Positions 1-11,838 of a stretch of DNA of 64,000 nt are shown here, piece after piece. The position numbers and the translations under genes were made by a program. Where the stretch lies: the NCBI GenBank assembly GCA_964016985.1, contig OZ024826.1:59876507-59940506 (forward strand), written 5' to 3'. Numbering within the stretch: position 1 is the first letter of the stretch; each line of letters begins with the position of its first letter. This DNA comes from Anodontia alba (taxonomy: Eukaryota; Mollusca; Bivalvia; Lucinida; Lucinidae). The notes under the pieces were generated by a model. It did not search any database, was not told the origin of the DNA, and saw only the letters and a program-made list of their open reading frames with translations.

Positions 1-117
1 TTTATCATTGGATGTCCAGACTGCGTACAGTAAAGATTTTGATCAGATTGATCTGAATCTTTGCTGGGAGCACATATCGGAAGGTACGTTCCGTCTCAGA
101 TACTCAGATATATATAT

Positions 118-421
118 TTGTTTATGTTGAGGTTTTACGGCCCAGTCAACCCAATGTGGTCATGTCGAGCGCGGTCAGTTTACCTAACCACACGTTTACT
201 GGGCAGGCTTAGTCCTCTAAGCGGTTAACCAGTATTGTGCACATTCTTTCGCCAGAAACTGACAACTGCCCTTCTTGAATCAGCGGAAGGGAGAGAATGA
301 CCGTAGAAAATATTTCATGATCAATCTCCACGAAAGAATGTTGCCGACCTCGGCAGGGGCTGAACCCGCGACCTCCTGGTCTCCAGTCGGACGGCGCATC
401 CAACTGAGCCACCGAGGCCGG
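118..421 (-). mobile_element. tRNA-derived SINE, near full length
   Basis: Read on the minus strand, it starts with a tRNA-like head: an A-box-like stretch GTGGCTCAGTTGGATGCGC and a B-box-like GGTCGCGGGTTCAGCCC. A ~200 bp body follows, ending in GGGCCGTAAAACCTCAAC and an A-rich tail. Related copies or fragments occur at 24748, 39187, 47909, 48094 and 60876, some with clear target duplications, so the family is mobile. Both flanks are (AT)n, so the target duplication cannot be measured here. Short open frames on both strands are incidental. Confidence 0.85.
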
Positions 422-422
422 C

Positions 423-423
<1 letters not shown>

Positions 424-463
<40 letters not shown>
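424..463. repeat. (AT)n microsatellite
   Basis: Pure alternating AT abutting the head end of the SINE. It probably includes the SINE target site. Confidence 0.95.
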
Positions 464-467
<4 letters not shown>

Positions 468-560
468 AGCTGTCCGCGAAATTTTACAGGGGAGACAATA
501 TTTGTGACTTCTGTTTTGCTAATCTGCATACCAACCTTCCTCTAAACAGAGTTCCTCTAT

Positions 561-562
<2 letters not shown>

Positions 563-648
<86 letters not shown>
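563..648. repeat. (AT)n microsatellite
   Basis: About 85 bp of uninterrupted AT dinucleotides. The Ile/Tyr open frames over it are repeat artefacts. Between here and 1069 there is only unassigned sequence with a short (CAT)n run near 787. Confidence 0.95.
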
Positions 649-649
<1 letters not shown>

Positions 650-1068
650 ATGCTCTTTGCGTTCGTTTTAGATAGCAAAATTGCCACCATCACGAATCAC
701 AACCTTTCCGAGGCATATAAAGGAGAAGAGGAACAAACAATGACAACACACAACGGGAGAGCTACAATAACCGACATGAAATCACCATCATCATCATCAT
801 CATTGGACTTTTTAACGTGCAAGTACAAGGGCAATATCCACATCAATGGGCCCACTTCCAGGTAGCTGGTGTGCTGCACGCATCTCCCACCAGATCTCCA
901 ATTATATCTATTTTGAGGGTCGACAGCCAAGAGATTCCACTCTCTGCAATTCTCTGTCAGCTGCTTCCATGTCATCTCAGGCCCACGCTTACCGTCATCT
1001 TGTATGCCAAAGGCTAAAAACAAACAAAAAGACCTGCAGCAGAGGAACTGTGAGCAGAAATAATTACT

Positions 1069-1383
1069 CATCACGAAAACATGCCTATATAATTTTGAAC
1101 CCCTTAAACCCCACTTTTATATAGTAAAACTGGGTTTTACAGGGGGTATACATTATTTTCTTATATTTGCTCAAAACATAGATTGTGGGTACTCGCAAAG
1201 CGGTTCTAACGAGCTAGATTGTGGGTACTTATTAAAACAGCCTAACCGAAGCGGTTCTAACGAGTACCAACAAACTATGTTTTGAGCAGAAGTATGAAAA
1301 TATCAGAGTTTTTTTTACCTGACAAGTTTCAGTTTTTGGAGGTGATATTTTCTATATATTTGAATGGGCGTGTTCTTGTATTG
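1069..1383. mobile_element. Palindromic MITE family P, copy 1
   Basis: Left end CATCACGAAAACATGCC is matched by an inverted right end (GGGCGTGTTCTTGTATTG). The centre holds a degraded palindrome of TAGATTGTGGGTACTCG / GCGGTTCTAACGAGTACC. No coding capacity. Five more copies occur at 18274, 18677, 21666, 21995 and 31694. This copy has an extra partial duplication of the palindrome arm, with two 'ttgtgggtact' stretches. Confidence 0.8.
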
Positions 1384-1562
1384 GAGAGGCTTAAACTTGT
1401 TTCATTAGATCAAAGACTCGCTTTTGATTCTGATACAGCCGAAAAATTCTACCTTATCAGTGAAACATCACAGTAAAACACAATTAATTGATTATAATCG
1501 ATCATCAGTACTTCTGTCTCTTGTTATTGATGATCGAGAAGAATTTTTATATTCGACTAATA

Positions 1563-1601
<39 letters not shown>

Positions 1602-1773
1602 ATCATTTTTCCACATTTTATTTTGATAGGCAAGTTGTACAAAAGCGAAATACTAAGCTATCTGTTTGGCACATGCTAGATTTGTGGTCAATAAAGGTGA
1701 AGAATTTTGATAAAAAAAAGCCAGAAAAAAGGCACTTTTTCAAATAAAAGTACAGATTATTTTTCTTATATCC

Positions 1774-2032
1774 CCATGAAAACATATGTTGTGGTATTAA
1801 TTAATTTCCCCTCAGCAAGGTGCTTCTAAAGAGTACCCACAAACTGTGTTTTCATGGAGAATAACTTGCGAAAAAAAATCCGATTTTTTTATAAGCCGAT
1901 CAGGTCATCTACTTATCATTCCCAATGAGCCTGTTAAGTTTCAAGAAAACTGCTCACATAGTTTCCGAGATATCTTGCTCACCAGTTTAAAATGCCAAAA
2001 TTTTCAAAGGGCAATAACTTAAGAAAACTTCC

Positions 2033-2068
<36 letters not shown>

Positions 2069-3730
2069 TTTTTGTTTTTTTCAAAGTTAATCTATCATAT
2101 ACTTATCATCCGCTATTAGGAGGTGGGAAGTTGGGGTCGTGTGTTGCGAATGTGTTGTGTATCTTACGTCACCAGGGCGTCCAACTGATATTGGCTTACA
2201 GCTCGGCAAGTCCTGCTGTCCTTGTAGCAGGTAAGGGTAGAGAGGGAATGGTTTTATTTCTCCTGTTTCTTCGCTTTAATTCCCATTCCTCTTTCTCCCC
2301 TGTCACTCACTTTTATCTCTTCTACCATCTCTTCAATCTCTTCCTTTCTCTGGGAGACAACACTAAATGACCCACAAAGGTTGACGTGTCGTTAAACCCA
2401 AATACAATCAATCATCCACTATTAGCCTGTCAAGTTTCAAGACAACAGCTTAAATAGTTATGGAGATATCATGCTTATGGCTTTTTAAAACTTCCCAAAA
2501 TTTTAAACAGCCATAAATCAAGAAAAGCGTTTTGTTTTGGAATTTTTCAAAAGCTTATAAGGTCATCTAATTACCACCTCTACTGCATGTTAAGTTTCTT
2601 TTATTCTTCGTTCTTTGCTGAGTAGCTTGTTGACTCTGTCTATACTATAACGTGCTTTTACGGTTCCAATTAAATGTCTAGTAAGTGTTAACCAGACTGA
2701 ATCTGTCTGGTTGCATTGCTTTAACCAGTCTTTTTTTTTAAACTTATAAACGAATCACTACAAACTACAAAATATGTCTTCATCGAGGTGATTCCAATTA
2801 TCTATGCATCTCAAAGGGAAACTGTTCAGTCTTAAGGATTTCCTACATTTGGGTTTGTTTATCTCAACTATATAACCCCTGGTACAATTATCATTGAACT
2901 CGAAGAACTTTTTAGGTTTTATATCCTCGTAGCCATGAACAATGTTGACCATCTGTATCAGGTCAAAACGTTTTTTACCAGTAGTATATTGACGTTAAAT
3001 TTAGTCAAGGCAATAGCTTTAGAAGTTTTTGGAAATCTTGCTTACAAGGTTAAAATGCCCAAATTTTTAAAGGGCCGTAAGAAAAAAAAATCCAATTTTG
3101 TTTCAGAGTTAATCAGGTCATCTACTTATCATCCCCTATCAGCCTGTCAAGTTACAAAACAATAAGTCAAATAGTTTTCGAGATGTCTAGCCTACATGGT
3201 TAAAATGCCAAACTTGCAAAAGGTAGTAATACAAGACTTTTTTTTTTTCATTTTCCTTTTCTTTTTTTTTCGAAAGTTAATCAGGTCATCCACTTATCAT
3301 CTCCTATTAGCCCGTCAAGTTTCAAGACAATATCTTAAATTGTTACATAGATATTTTGCTTAGAAGTTTAAAATGCCCAAATTTTTAAAAAGCCAAATTT
3401 CAAGAAATATGTTGGAAGTTTTTTTAAAAGTTGGTCAACGCATTTACTCATCATTCCTTACCAGCCTGTAAAATTTCAAGGCAGTAGCTAGAACAGCTTT
3501 TGAGACACCTTACTTACAATATTCAAATGTCAAATTTTCAAAGGGTTGTAACTCAAGAAAAATGGATTAAAAAAAAGTTGATCAGATCATCTAGATCATC
3601 CGCTATCAGCATATTAAGCTTCAATATCATAGCTTAAATAGTTTTTGAGATATTTTGCATACAAGATTTCATTGCATTTTTGTTGTTTTTTTTATTTGCA
3701 AAGGGGCCGATATATAACGCAAGAAAGAGG
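1774..3730. repeat. Tandem array, ~165 bp units
   Basis: Degenerate units share 'aatcaggtcatctacttatc', 'agcctgtcaagtttcaag', 'gagatattttgcttacaa' and 'ttaaaatgcccaaattttt'. Unit landmarks (catctacttatcat-like) recur near 1910, 2095, 2415, 2560, 3117, 3285, 3440 and 3587. The left edge carries a small inverted repeat (catgaaaacatatgttgtgg ... acccacaaactgtgttttcatg, 1776-1857), resembling family P arms. A retroposon interrupts the array at 2120-2410. Arrays of this unit size inside mobile elements are common in bivalves, but the exact family is not identified. Confidence 0.75.
2120..2410 (+). mobile_element. Short retroposon (SINE-like, family R) with 15 bp TSD
   Basis: A 291 bp insertion flanked by ATCATCCGCTATTAG (2105-2119) and ATCATCCACTATTAG (2411-2425), one mismatch. 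Its tail is 'gttgacgtgtcgttaaacc' followed by AATC-like repeats. A second copy lies at 11572-11838 with its own different target duplication. No pol III boxes were found with confidence, so the SINE label rests on size, tail and target duplication. Confidence 0.75.
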
Positions 3731-4830
3731 CATAACCCTGATAAGATATAAGTACGGGTCAATTTTTTCTTTCATGAGAAATACATATATAAAATTAAAA
3801 AAAAACTAGCATGCACGGTTCTAAAACTATAATATGCACGACAAAAGCGTAACTAACGAACGGACGGATGGACAGACAGATGAACAAGCCCAAAGCAATA
3901 TGCCCTGCAAGTTCTTTGAAGTTGGGAGCATAATGAAGACTGCACTGTGATGAAGTACGGGGAGACTTCGTACAGCCGACACACGTATTTTTTAACACTA
4001 CGTATGCGAATATAACTCACATATTTTCCTAATCAGATTTACGTTTCTTAATAATAAGATTGATCACATGACTGTCGAGTTATTCGGTGAAATAACCCAT
4101 GTCATAAAAAATCATATAACCATACGTGTAATGACACTTTCAAGGCTTCCCACTGGTTAGCCTAATTACCCTCATTATTATTCGTATTCCTCCGCTTATT
4201 GATAGCAACCAAGATGGTGTCCGTGTTCGCCGATACAATTTTCACTTTGAAACAGATCCTGCCTTCAATTTTGAGATACTTTTGAGATAAACGATAAATG
4301 TCAGACCGATGGAAGGGAAAGGCATAAGATAATCACAACGTGAATGGCACGGCCACCAAAAATATTCATGGTGGTTAAAATTCGATGTTTTCTGGCAACA
4401 TATTTATAGGCACTTTTAACATCGATGTCGTCAGTCAATGAAAAAAATGTTCGCTCCTCCAAAAAAGCATTTGAGGATAACAGGTCAATAAATTTGTCAA
4501 ATTGAGATCCAAACTACAGTTAAAACGTTTTATATTCTTGAAATATATCATTTACTTGGGTGTAGCAACCACCGTATAAACTGTATTGATCAAGGTCAAT
4601 GACCTTTAAATACGACAGCTGACATCGGGTTATTTCCCTGCTGATTCTCAGTGACGTACTGACTCGCTGAATGACGTTAAAGATAATATTCATTTATGAA
4701 TTCATTTATTCAAATGAAATATTTATTAGCTCAAATAAAGATCATCATTAATTCCTACAGTTTAATGAAGTAAAACATGGCATATTTATCTTGGTTTTGG
4801 TTACTTTCGGTAGTTATCAAATAATAAGCG
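3731..4830. other. Unassigned AT-rich sequence
   Basis: No coding or RNA signature seen. At about 3930-3990 the minus strand carries a stretch (gtctccccgtacttcatcac) resembling the dispersed sequence at 10326-10445. Confidence 0.5.
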
Positions 4831-4837
4831 AGCTGCT

Positions 4838-4912
4838 GTTTTTTTTTTTTTTTTTTGTTTTTTTTTTTTTTTGTTTTTTTTTTTTTTTTTGTTTTGGGTT
4901 TTTGTGTTAGTG

Positions 4913-4966
<54 letters not shown>
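4838..4966. repeat. T-rich tract followed by (TG)n
   Basis: Runs of T interrupted by single G (4838-4900), then TG dinucleotides (4909-4966). Confidence 0.95.
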
Positions 4967-4967
<1 letters not shown>

Positions 4968-5081
4968 TACTATTGAATCTTTGGTAGTGAGTTGTTCCGT
5001 TTAGCTATGGAAAGCCGTTATCTTATATGATATATTTTGTGCATTATTGTCATCGCAAGCATCATGTGATAAACAGAATCT

Positions 5082-5189
5082 ATCTTACATTTGTGGTCAT
5101 TTAATATGAAACTCACTAAATCTCGCAAAATACCGAAATTACCCAAACTCGTTTCATAAATTTCATATTAAATGACACTCATGTAAGAT
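5082..5189. repeat. Inverted repeat (small fold-back)
   Basis: Left arm 'atcttacat..gtcatttaat' and right arm 'attaaatgacactcatgtaagat' are complementary over about 30 bp around a ~45 bp centre. A MITE or hairpin remnant is likely. No target duplication was resolved. Confidence 0.65.
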
Positions 5190-5261
5190 CCTCTTTTATA
5201 TTCTACTGAAAAAAAATAAAATAAAAAAAAAAATAAAAAAAAATAACAATATATATCGTAA

Positions 5262-5272
5262 CAATATATATA

Positions 5273-5345
<73 letters not shown>
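5262..5345. repeat. (AT)n microsatellite, left of solo LTR
   Basis: Interrupted alternating AT. It directly abuts the TG of the LTR-like sequence at 5346. Confidence 0.9.
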
Positions 5346-5349
<4 letters not shown>

Positions 5350-5918
5350 ACGAGCCAGGCGTAACGAGAAAGAAATGAAAATGAAACCAGCAACAAGTTT
5401 TAAATTATTAACAATATTTATTCCACAAAAAAAAATAAGACAAGATTCAAAACAAAAGAATGTAAGTAGACAGTACCTTTCAAGTTGATGTCACAGAGTC
5501 CCTCTGAAATAATCCATGAGAATTTGAATATCAGTTTCTGATCCCACAATTTAATGTTCCTGAATTCAGAATTTAAGTCCAGAATGAATAAAATAGTAAA
5601 GTAATCCAGTATAGAATAATTTCCAGTGAAAGTATACAAAGATGCCCAGATGAAAATCTTTTCTCCTTATATAATATCAAAGAAGGTTCTAGAAAAAGAA
5701 TTTACTACAAGCATCTCTTATTTTCCAGTTCCAATCAAGAAACTTCTAAATCTTCCATGACATTCCAAAAAACAACTCAGTCCAGAATCAAGGACGTAAA
5801 CATCATGTTATTGTAAACATGTTGTTCTAGAAAGTTATTTTTGGAAACATAGTAAATAAAGCTATTTATGGAAACATAGTAAACATGTTGTTTAAAACAA
5901 TTCAACACCCTGTTATAT

Positions 5919-5922
<4 letters not shown>
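5346..5922 (-). mobile_element. Probable solo LTR
   Basis: A 577 bp block starts TGTTACGAGCC and ends TTATATAACA, giving TG...CA ends with short inverted termini (TGTTA / TAACA). On the minus strand an AATAAA signal sits near 5420 in 'ggaataaatattg', which suggests minus orientation. (AT)n flanks both sides, as expected if it inserted into a microsatellite, so the target duplication is hidden in the repeat. No internal coding region is adjacent, hence 'solo'. A short 'cgtaacaatatat' remnant at 5257 may be part of an earlier event. Confidence 0.55.

Positions 5923-5984
<62 letters not shown>
5923..5984. repeat. (AT)n microsatellite, right of solo LTR
   Basis: Continuation of the AT tract interrupted by the LTR-like block. 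Confidence 0.95.
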
Positions 5985-5986
<2 letters not shown>

Positions 5987-6187
5987 GACTCTCGTTTTCT
6001 CGAATTCTAAGGGATTCACTAAAACACTTCGAGATATCCGTACCTCGACATACCAGAGCTGAGAGAGTGAGGAAAACAATATGTTGAACAACCACATTTA
6101 ACAAATGAATATGTAATTTGACTCCTGAAGTTAGAAATATAAATATAAAATAATGTGGAAAAGAGGAGAAATTATATATATATATAT

Positions 6188-6189
<2 letters not shown>

Positions 6190-6241
<52 letters not shown>
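6190..6241. repeat. (GA)n microsatellite
   Basis: About 25 AG units. The Arg/Glu and Ser/Leu frames over it are artefacts. Confidence 0.97.
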
Positions 6242-6243
<2 letters not shown>

Positions 6244-6344
6244 ATTTTGCAATTTCGGCAATACCAGATACAAAACACTTCAAAATATGTTTCAATACGG
6301 TAAAATATTAAAATCGTCCAAATGTATTATGACTAGCTAGAGGC

Positions 6345-8775
6345 TAAAGTGGGCCAGATATCGCTCACCTGGATTAGGCTGATCATGACATGTTACATTG
6401 TGCCCAGGTTGCCATCTTGGCTATCAGATCAGATTGCTTTTAGCAATCCAGAATCAGAACGGAACCATTATAGCAATTCTAAATTTCCATGCCACCAAGT
6501 TTCCGCTCCATCGGACTTACGGTTCGGGAGCAGATAAAAATTGAAGACTATCAAGATGACCGCCATGGCAGCCATCATGGATATGATTCTAATGGAAATG
6601 TCGAAAAGGAATAAAGCTGCTGACGGAAATACAGGTGAGGGACGAACCATGGTCAACAGACCACAGCATAAGCTGACAACTGAAGATCTTCAAGATGGCT
6701 GCTGTGGCGGCCATCGTGGATATGGCTGCTGACGGACATACAGGTGAGGGACGAACCATGGTCAACAGACCACAGCATAAGCTGACAACTGAAGATCTTC
6801 AAGATGGCTGCTGTGGCGGCCATCGTGGATATGGTAACAAAATGGTTTAGCAATTCTGAAACTCCGTGTCACCCCAATGCCTCACGCCGTGGTGGCCATT
6901 TTAGGTTGGCATGAAGCAAATTAAGCAGTTCTGAATACATGCCTCCCAAATGCCTCCATTCAAGTTTCAGCTCAATCCGACTTACCGTTTGAGAGCAGAT
7001 GTCGTTTCAAGATTTTTAAGATGGTGGCCATCTTAAACATTGGAACAAAACAGAGTCTAGCAATTCTAAATTTCCAAGTCACCCCAATGCCCCCATCAAG
7101 TTTAGGCTCAATCAGACTTACCGTTCGGAGGCAGATGTGGTTTGAAGATTTTCAAGATGGCCACTGTGGCAGGCATCTTGGATATCAGAACGAAATGATT
7201 TTAGCCATTCTAAATTTCTATGATGCTCCCATTAGGTTTCAGCTCAATCCGACTTACGGTTTGGGAGGAGATGTCGTTTGAAGATTTTTAAGATGACAGG
7301 CATGGCGGCGATCTTGGATATCGGAATGGAATGATTTTAGCAAATATTAACCTCCATGTGGCTCCAATGCCATCCACCAAGTTTGGACTCAATCTGGCGT
7401 AGGGTTCGGTAGCAGATGTGGTTTCAAGTTTTCGAGAAGGCCGCCCAGGCGACCAACTTGGATAGCCGAACGGAACGAGTAGCAATTCTGAATCTCTATG
7501 TCGCTCTTATGCTTCCCATCAAGTTTTGGCTCAATCCACATTACGGTTTCAGAGGTGTTTTTTGATGAATTTCAAGATCCTTGGCTGCCATCCTGGATAT
7601 CGGAACAGAATGATTTTAGCAATTCTGAATACCTATGTCGCTCCAGTGCATCCCGTTAAGTTATGACTCAATCTAACTTACGGTTTGGGAGGAGATGTCG
7701 TTTGAAGATTTTCAAGATGGCCGACATTGCGGCCATCTTGGATACTGGAACGGAACGACTTTTAGCAATTCTAAATCTTGCTGTCGCTCTGATGCATCCC
7801 ATCCAGTTTCGGCTAATCTGACTTATGGTTTGGGCGGAGGTGTTTGGAGAATTTCAAGATGTCTGCCACGGCGGCCATCTTGGATATCGGACTGAAATGA
7901 TTTTAGCAATTCTGAATTTCTATGTCGCTCCGATGCCAGCTCTATCTGACTTTAGGTTTGGAAGGGATGTTCTTTGAAGAATTTCAAGATGACCGCTGTA
8001 GCCGAAGGGAACGAGCAGCAATTCTGAATATCGTAATAAAACGATTTTAGCAATCTTGAGTCCCTGTGTCGCTATGATGCTTCCCATCAAGGTTCGGCTC
8101 AATCCGACTTTCTGTTTTGGAGGAGATGTCGAATGAAGAATTTCAAGACGGCCGCCATGGAGGCTATCTTGGATATCGGAACGGATTCATTTTAGCAATT
8201 CTAAATCTCTATTTCGCTCTGATGCCTCCCATCCAGTTTCGGCTAATCTGACTGATGGTTTGGGCGGAGGTATTTGGAGAATTTTAAGATGGCTGCCACG
8301 GCGGACATCTTGGATATCGGACTGAAATGATTTTAGCAATTCTGAATCTCTATGTCGCTCCGATGCCTCCCATTAAGTTTCGGCTCAACAGACTTATGGT
8401 TTGTGAGGAGATGTCGTTTGAATAATTTCAAGATGGCCGCCGTGGCTTAGATATCGAAATCAAACGATTTTAGCCATTCTGAATCTCCATGTCACTGTTA
8501 TACCTTTCATCAAGTTTAGGCTCAATCCGACTTACGGTTTGGGAGAGATGTCGATCGAAGAATTTCAATTTCATCTTGGATATCGGAACGGAACCATTTT
8601 AGCAATTCTTAATCTCGATGTTGCTACAATGCCTCCTCACTGTTTCCGCTCAATCCAACTTATGGTTCTGGAGGAGATGTCGAAAATGTGAAAAGCTAAC
8701 GACGAAAGACGGATGACGGACGGACGACGGACAACAGGTCATGGCATAAGCTGACCTGGAGCAGAGCTCTAGGTG
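6345..8775. repeat. Tandem array, ~145 bp units with AAGATGGC palindromes
   Basis: Roughly 15 degenerate units contain 'cgacttacggtttgggagg', 'tttcaagatggccgccat', 'gcggccatcttggatatcgg' and 'attttagcaattctgaat'. The left edge has 'tatcgctcacctgg' and the right edge 'ctaggtgagcc', in opposite orientations. That ending is shared with other tandem-repeat elements in this window (27670, 38613, 46268). Open frames inside are short and unrelated to any known protein. Confidence 0.8.
6617..6832. repeat. Near-identical 108 bp tandem duplication
   Basis: The segment starting 'gctgctgacgga' and ending 'catcgtggatatg' occurs twice in a row (6617-6724 and 6725-6832). Only about one base differs, far more alike than neighbouring units, so the duplication is recent. 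Confidence 0.85.
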
Positions 8776-10160
8776 AGCCAATTATGGACAGTCTCAGTGT
8801 AAGCGCTTCAACTATTGCAAGTTCTTACAAGATATATTTGCCATATGGACGACATGTTGACTTTTGCTTTGAAAAGAGACTATGTTCTTTGTAAAGAAAA
8901 TAAAACGATGGAGTAAAGATGTTGACCGATCCCAATTTGTGCTACTTAGCTGGTGCCAATATAACAAATAATTTTGCTAGAATAATGAATAATGTTGCTC
9001 CCGTACCCCTCTCCCACCCCCCCACCCCCCCCCCTTTTTTTTTTTTTTTTTTTGTTTAAAAAAAATCGTGGGGATAATTATAGAGGATTTTGAAGGTCAT
9101 TGGATATAGAGAAGATGCCCAAAACTAAGTTCTATTCAACTTTAATATTAAAATAATTTTATTTACCAATTGTCTCGACTTTTTTCATTTTTTTTCTTTG
9201 TCTCGGTAGTTTGACACTGCCGTCAAGTTGTAGCTGATATAAACAACCGACATTGGGGTAGCATATGCGAAATCACGAGAAATATGCAAATACCGCGGCG
9301 GAGTAGGACCCGCGATAGGGACATTTTCAAATTCGATTTCAGTTTGTCGCTATGTCTTCATATACTTAGTAACCAAAATTATCTCTTTGTTTTTGTATTA
9401 TATAATAAAATGACAAGGCTTACGTAGTTTTAGATCATGATAAATATTTTTTTCTTTTTTTTTTTCACCACGAAAACATATGCTGTTGGTACTCATTAGA
9501 AGCGCCTCCAAGGGTAAAGACCAGCAAGTCGGATTAATATTATGCAACTTTCCAAAGTTTGGCATTTTGTATGGACAACTATTAGTTGTGGGCATAACGT
9601 TTCATAAGTACGCATCGGTTAACTTTAAGGTACATGTATCTTTGTAGAAACTCAGAACAAACGCACTCCCCAAAGATGTCCTTCGTTAAAAAAATGTTAC
9701 AAACAAATGCACTCTCTTAGCTGCAAAACATTTCTGTTTGAAATTGGTGTTAACTGTACAACAGTATTTTGTTAAGGGGACTGGATAAACTTTCGACGGA
9801 GATAACTCTTTCAAAATTGTTTTGTCTCCATTCTTAAAAGGGGGCTATACTAAAGGGAAAGCAAATGCACAGGAAGCAAATGCTTTCCTTTTAGATTGGG
9901 CCACTTTCCAGAAGGGGCTTGGTATCAAAGAACAAAATAGCTGTCTCCCTTGTAAAAATAGTGGGAAATTTACCAGGTGTAGCCAGCCTCCTTAGGTCGA
10001 TGTTTAGTTTAAATTTAAACATATTGTATTTGTATATCATCAAATACATACAAGAATAATGACATATAATAGCAAACATAAATTTACAAAGTGTATTCGA
10101 TAAGTCTCGTGACCTATTTTCATTCTTTTCATTGGTTCGTTGATTTTTCATTCTTTTGTG
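8776..10160. other. Unassigned sequence
   Basis: No coding signature. It contains a C-run plus T-run at about 9017-9055. At 9470-9525 there is a partial family P-like arm ('cacgaaaacatatgctgt', 'ggtactcattagaagcgcc'). Confidence 0.5.
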
Positions 10161-10167
10161 TGTTTTT

Positions 10168-10275
10168 CCCAGCAGGCAAATGACGTTAATACAACGTCGG
10201 CCCAACGTCTATGCAACGTCGAGATGTTGCATCGACGTTGAGCCAACGTTGTATAAACGTTATGCGCCCGCTGGG
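10168..10275. mobile_element. MITE family C (CCCAGC...GCTGGG), copy 1
   Basis: Ends CCCAGCAGGCAAATGACGTT and, inverted, CCCAGCGGGCGCATAACGTT. The centre is made of complementary AACGTC/GACGTT blocks. Related copies lie at 34989, 36294 and 39937. Confidence 0.75.
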
Positions 10276-10325
10276 TTTGTTTCAAAGATAACGTTTTAAG
10301 TTTTAATTTTACTCCACTGCAGCTG

Positions 10326-10445
10326 GTGTTAAGTGCCGTGCGGCGGCCGTAAAACGTCTCCCCGTACTTCACTAGTGCAGATTATATTTTTATTTCCTTT
10401 GGAATCGCTAAGCCCTTTCTGGTTATTTTGAAAATCGAATACTCT
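10326..10445. repeat. Dispersed repeat, unoccupied form
   Basis: The sequence 'tgttaagtgccgtgcggcgg' to 'gaaaatcgaatac' matches, in two halves, the flanks of the element at 36640-38649. Here the halves are joined as ATTTTTATTTCCTTTGG without the insertion. Confidence 0.75.
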
Positions 10446-10516
10446 TATGCCGGAGCTGAAGGGGTGGGTGTATTCAGTCTTGAAAACAACATTGTTGCAT
10501 ATGAACAGATCTAATA

Positions 10517-10589
10517 TTAAAAACAAAGAACGCACAAAGGAATGACAATTTGAGATTAGGTCATTCCTTTGTGCGTTCTTTGTTTTTAA
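10517..10589. repeat. Perfect hairpin, 29 bp stem and 15 nt loop
   Basis: Arm 10517-10545 (including ACAAAGAACGCACAAAGGAA) is exactly complementary to 10561-10589. It could be an inverted-repeat remnant or a hairpin RNA. Nothing in the sequence shows transcription. Confidence 0.85.
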
Positions 10590-11040
10590 AAGGCAACCTT
10601 TTTGGTTTTTATACTATATGAATTCGACTCCCTAATTCGATGTTTACTGTAGTAAAGCGACGGTATTCTATTTGTAGGCACAGGAGATGTTTGCGGCAGG
10701 AAAGGAAGAGGAAGAGGCTTTTTATCAAGGAAAGGCGTCACGATGCATTTGCTGGGGTATTTGTCTCGGGGGTGTACTCTATATCATTCTGGGAACGGTA
10801 GCAGTGGTAGTCCTTGTTGAACACTTCGCCGTCGGTGCGTGGTAGAAGCTCTACTACTGAATGATATTACGTCAAAAGATACTACGTCAGAGACTTCAAA
10901 GCACTATGATAGACACGCTAATAGTAGTTGCGGTCATGGTACCAAAGCCGTAATCCAAAATCAATAGCAATGATTGTGACTGTATGATAATATAAATGTG
11001 AACGGTGGCTTTTGGTTCCCAGTTGTATTGAGAGGATGGA
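10590..11040. other. Unassigned sequence
   Basis: No gene signature seen. Confidence 0.45.
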
Positions 11041-11151
11041 CAGGGGGGGGGGGTGGGGGCGGGGATACGGGGATAAGGGGGGCGGGGGACAGGGGTAAAG
11101 GGGGCTGGGGACGGGGATAAACGGGGCGGGAGACGGGGGAAGAGGGGGCGT
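11041..11151 (+). repeat. G-rich tract (quadruplex-prone)
   Basis: More than ten runs of four or more G separated by short A/T/C spacers, in loosely repeated 'ggggataa' / 'gggggac' units. Confidence 0.85.
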
Positions 11152-11571
11152 ATTTTACCGATTTTACTCTATTTTTATGTACTTCAATGCAATAACTGGG
11201 TATCAGAAGTATATAAATAAACGTATTGAAGCAAATTCAGGTATATTTACAATGAATTCGGCGTTGATTTCACTTCACCGACGAGGAGTGTTCCGCCAAC
11301 CGTGGTTTACATTGAATTCGTTTACGTCCGATTTCTGTTTATCTCTAGTTGATTACTTCCCTTTGATTCCGAAAGTTCACAAAACAGCCGTTGTCGGTGG
11401 CAATCCACATTTTAAGAAATAATTATCCATCTGCTGTAGACAATCATTTTATTTGCTCGTTGTTGGATAAGGACTTTTGCGCTGTTAAAAAAAAAAAAAA
11501 AAAAATACTTCAAGATCCAACATGAATTTTCTGATAGGGTTCCAAACACGGAATATACACGTTGCCCGGTG

Positions 11572-11838
11572 GGGTGGTTGGGTGAGGCAAAGGTATCGTG
11601 TAACTGATATTTTCTTACAGTTGGGCAAGGCCTGCTATCTTTGCAGCAGGTAAAGGTAGATGGGGAATGTTTTTATTTCTTCTGTTTCTTCAATTTCATT
11701 CATTTTCCTTTCACCCCTGCCCCTCTCTTTCATCTCCTCTACTATCTCCCATCTCTCTTCTCCGTTTCTCTGAGAGACGACACAAAATGACCCACAAGGG
11801 TTGATGTGTCGTTTAACCCCAACAATCAAATCAATCAC
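11572..11838 (+). mobile_element. Family R retroposon inserted in the TIR
   Basis: A 267 bp copy of the retroposon at 2120-2410, sharing 'tgacccacaa..gggttga', 'gtgtcgtttaacccc' and an AATC tail. It is flanked by ACGTTGCCCGGTG (11559-11571) and ATGTTGCCTGGTG (11839-11851), a 13 bp target duplication with two mismatches. It landed at the left terminus of the DNA transposon, so it is younger than that element. Confidence 0.75.

Noticed and set aside
209..693. Open frames of 60-106 codons over (AT)n and SINE sequence
   Set aside because: Ile-Tyr runs come from the microsatellite and the rest from a SINE; no protein feature.
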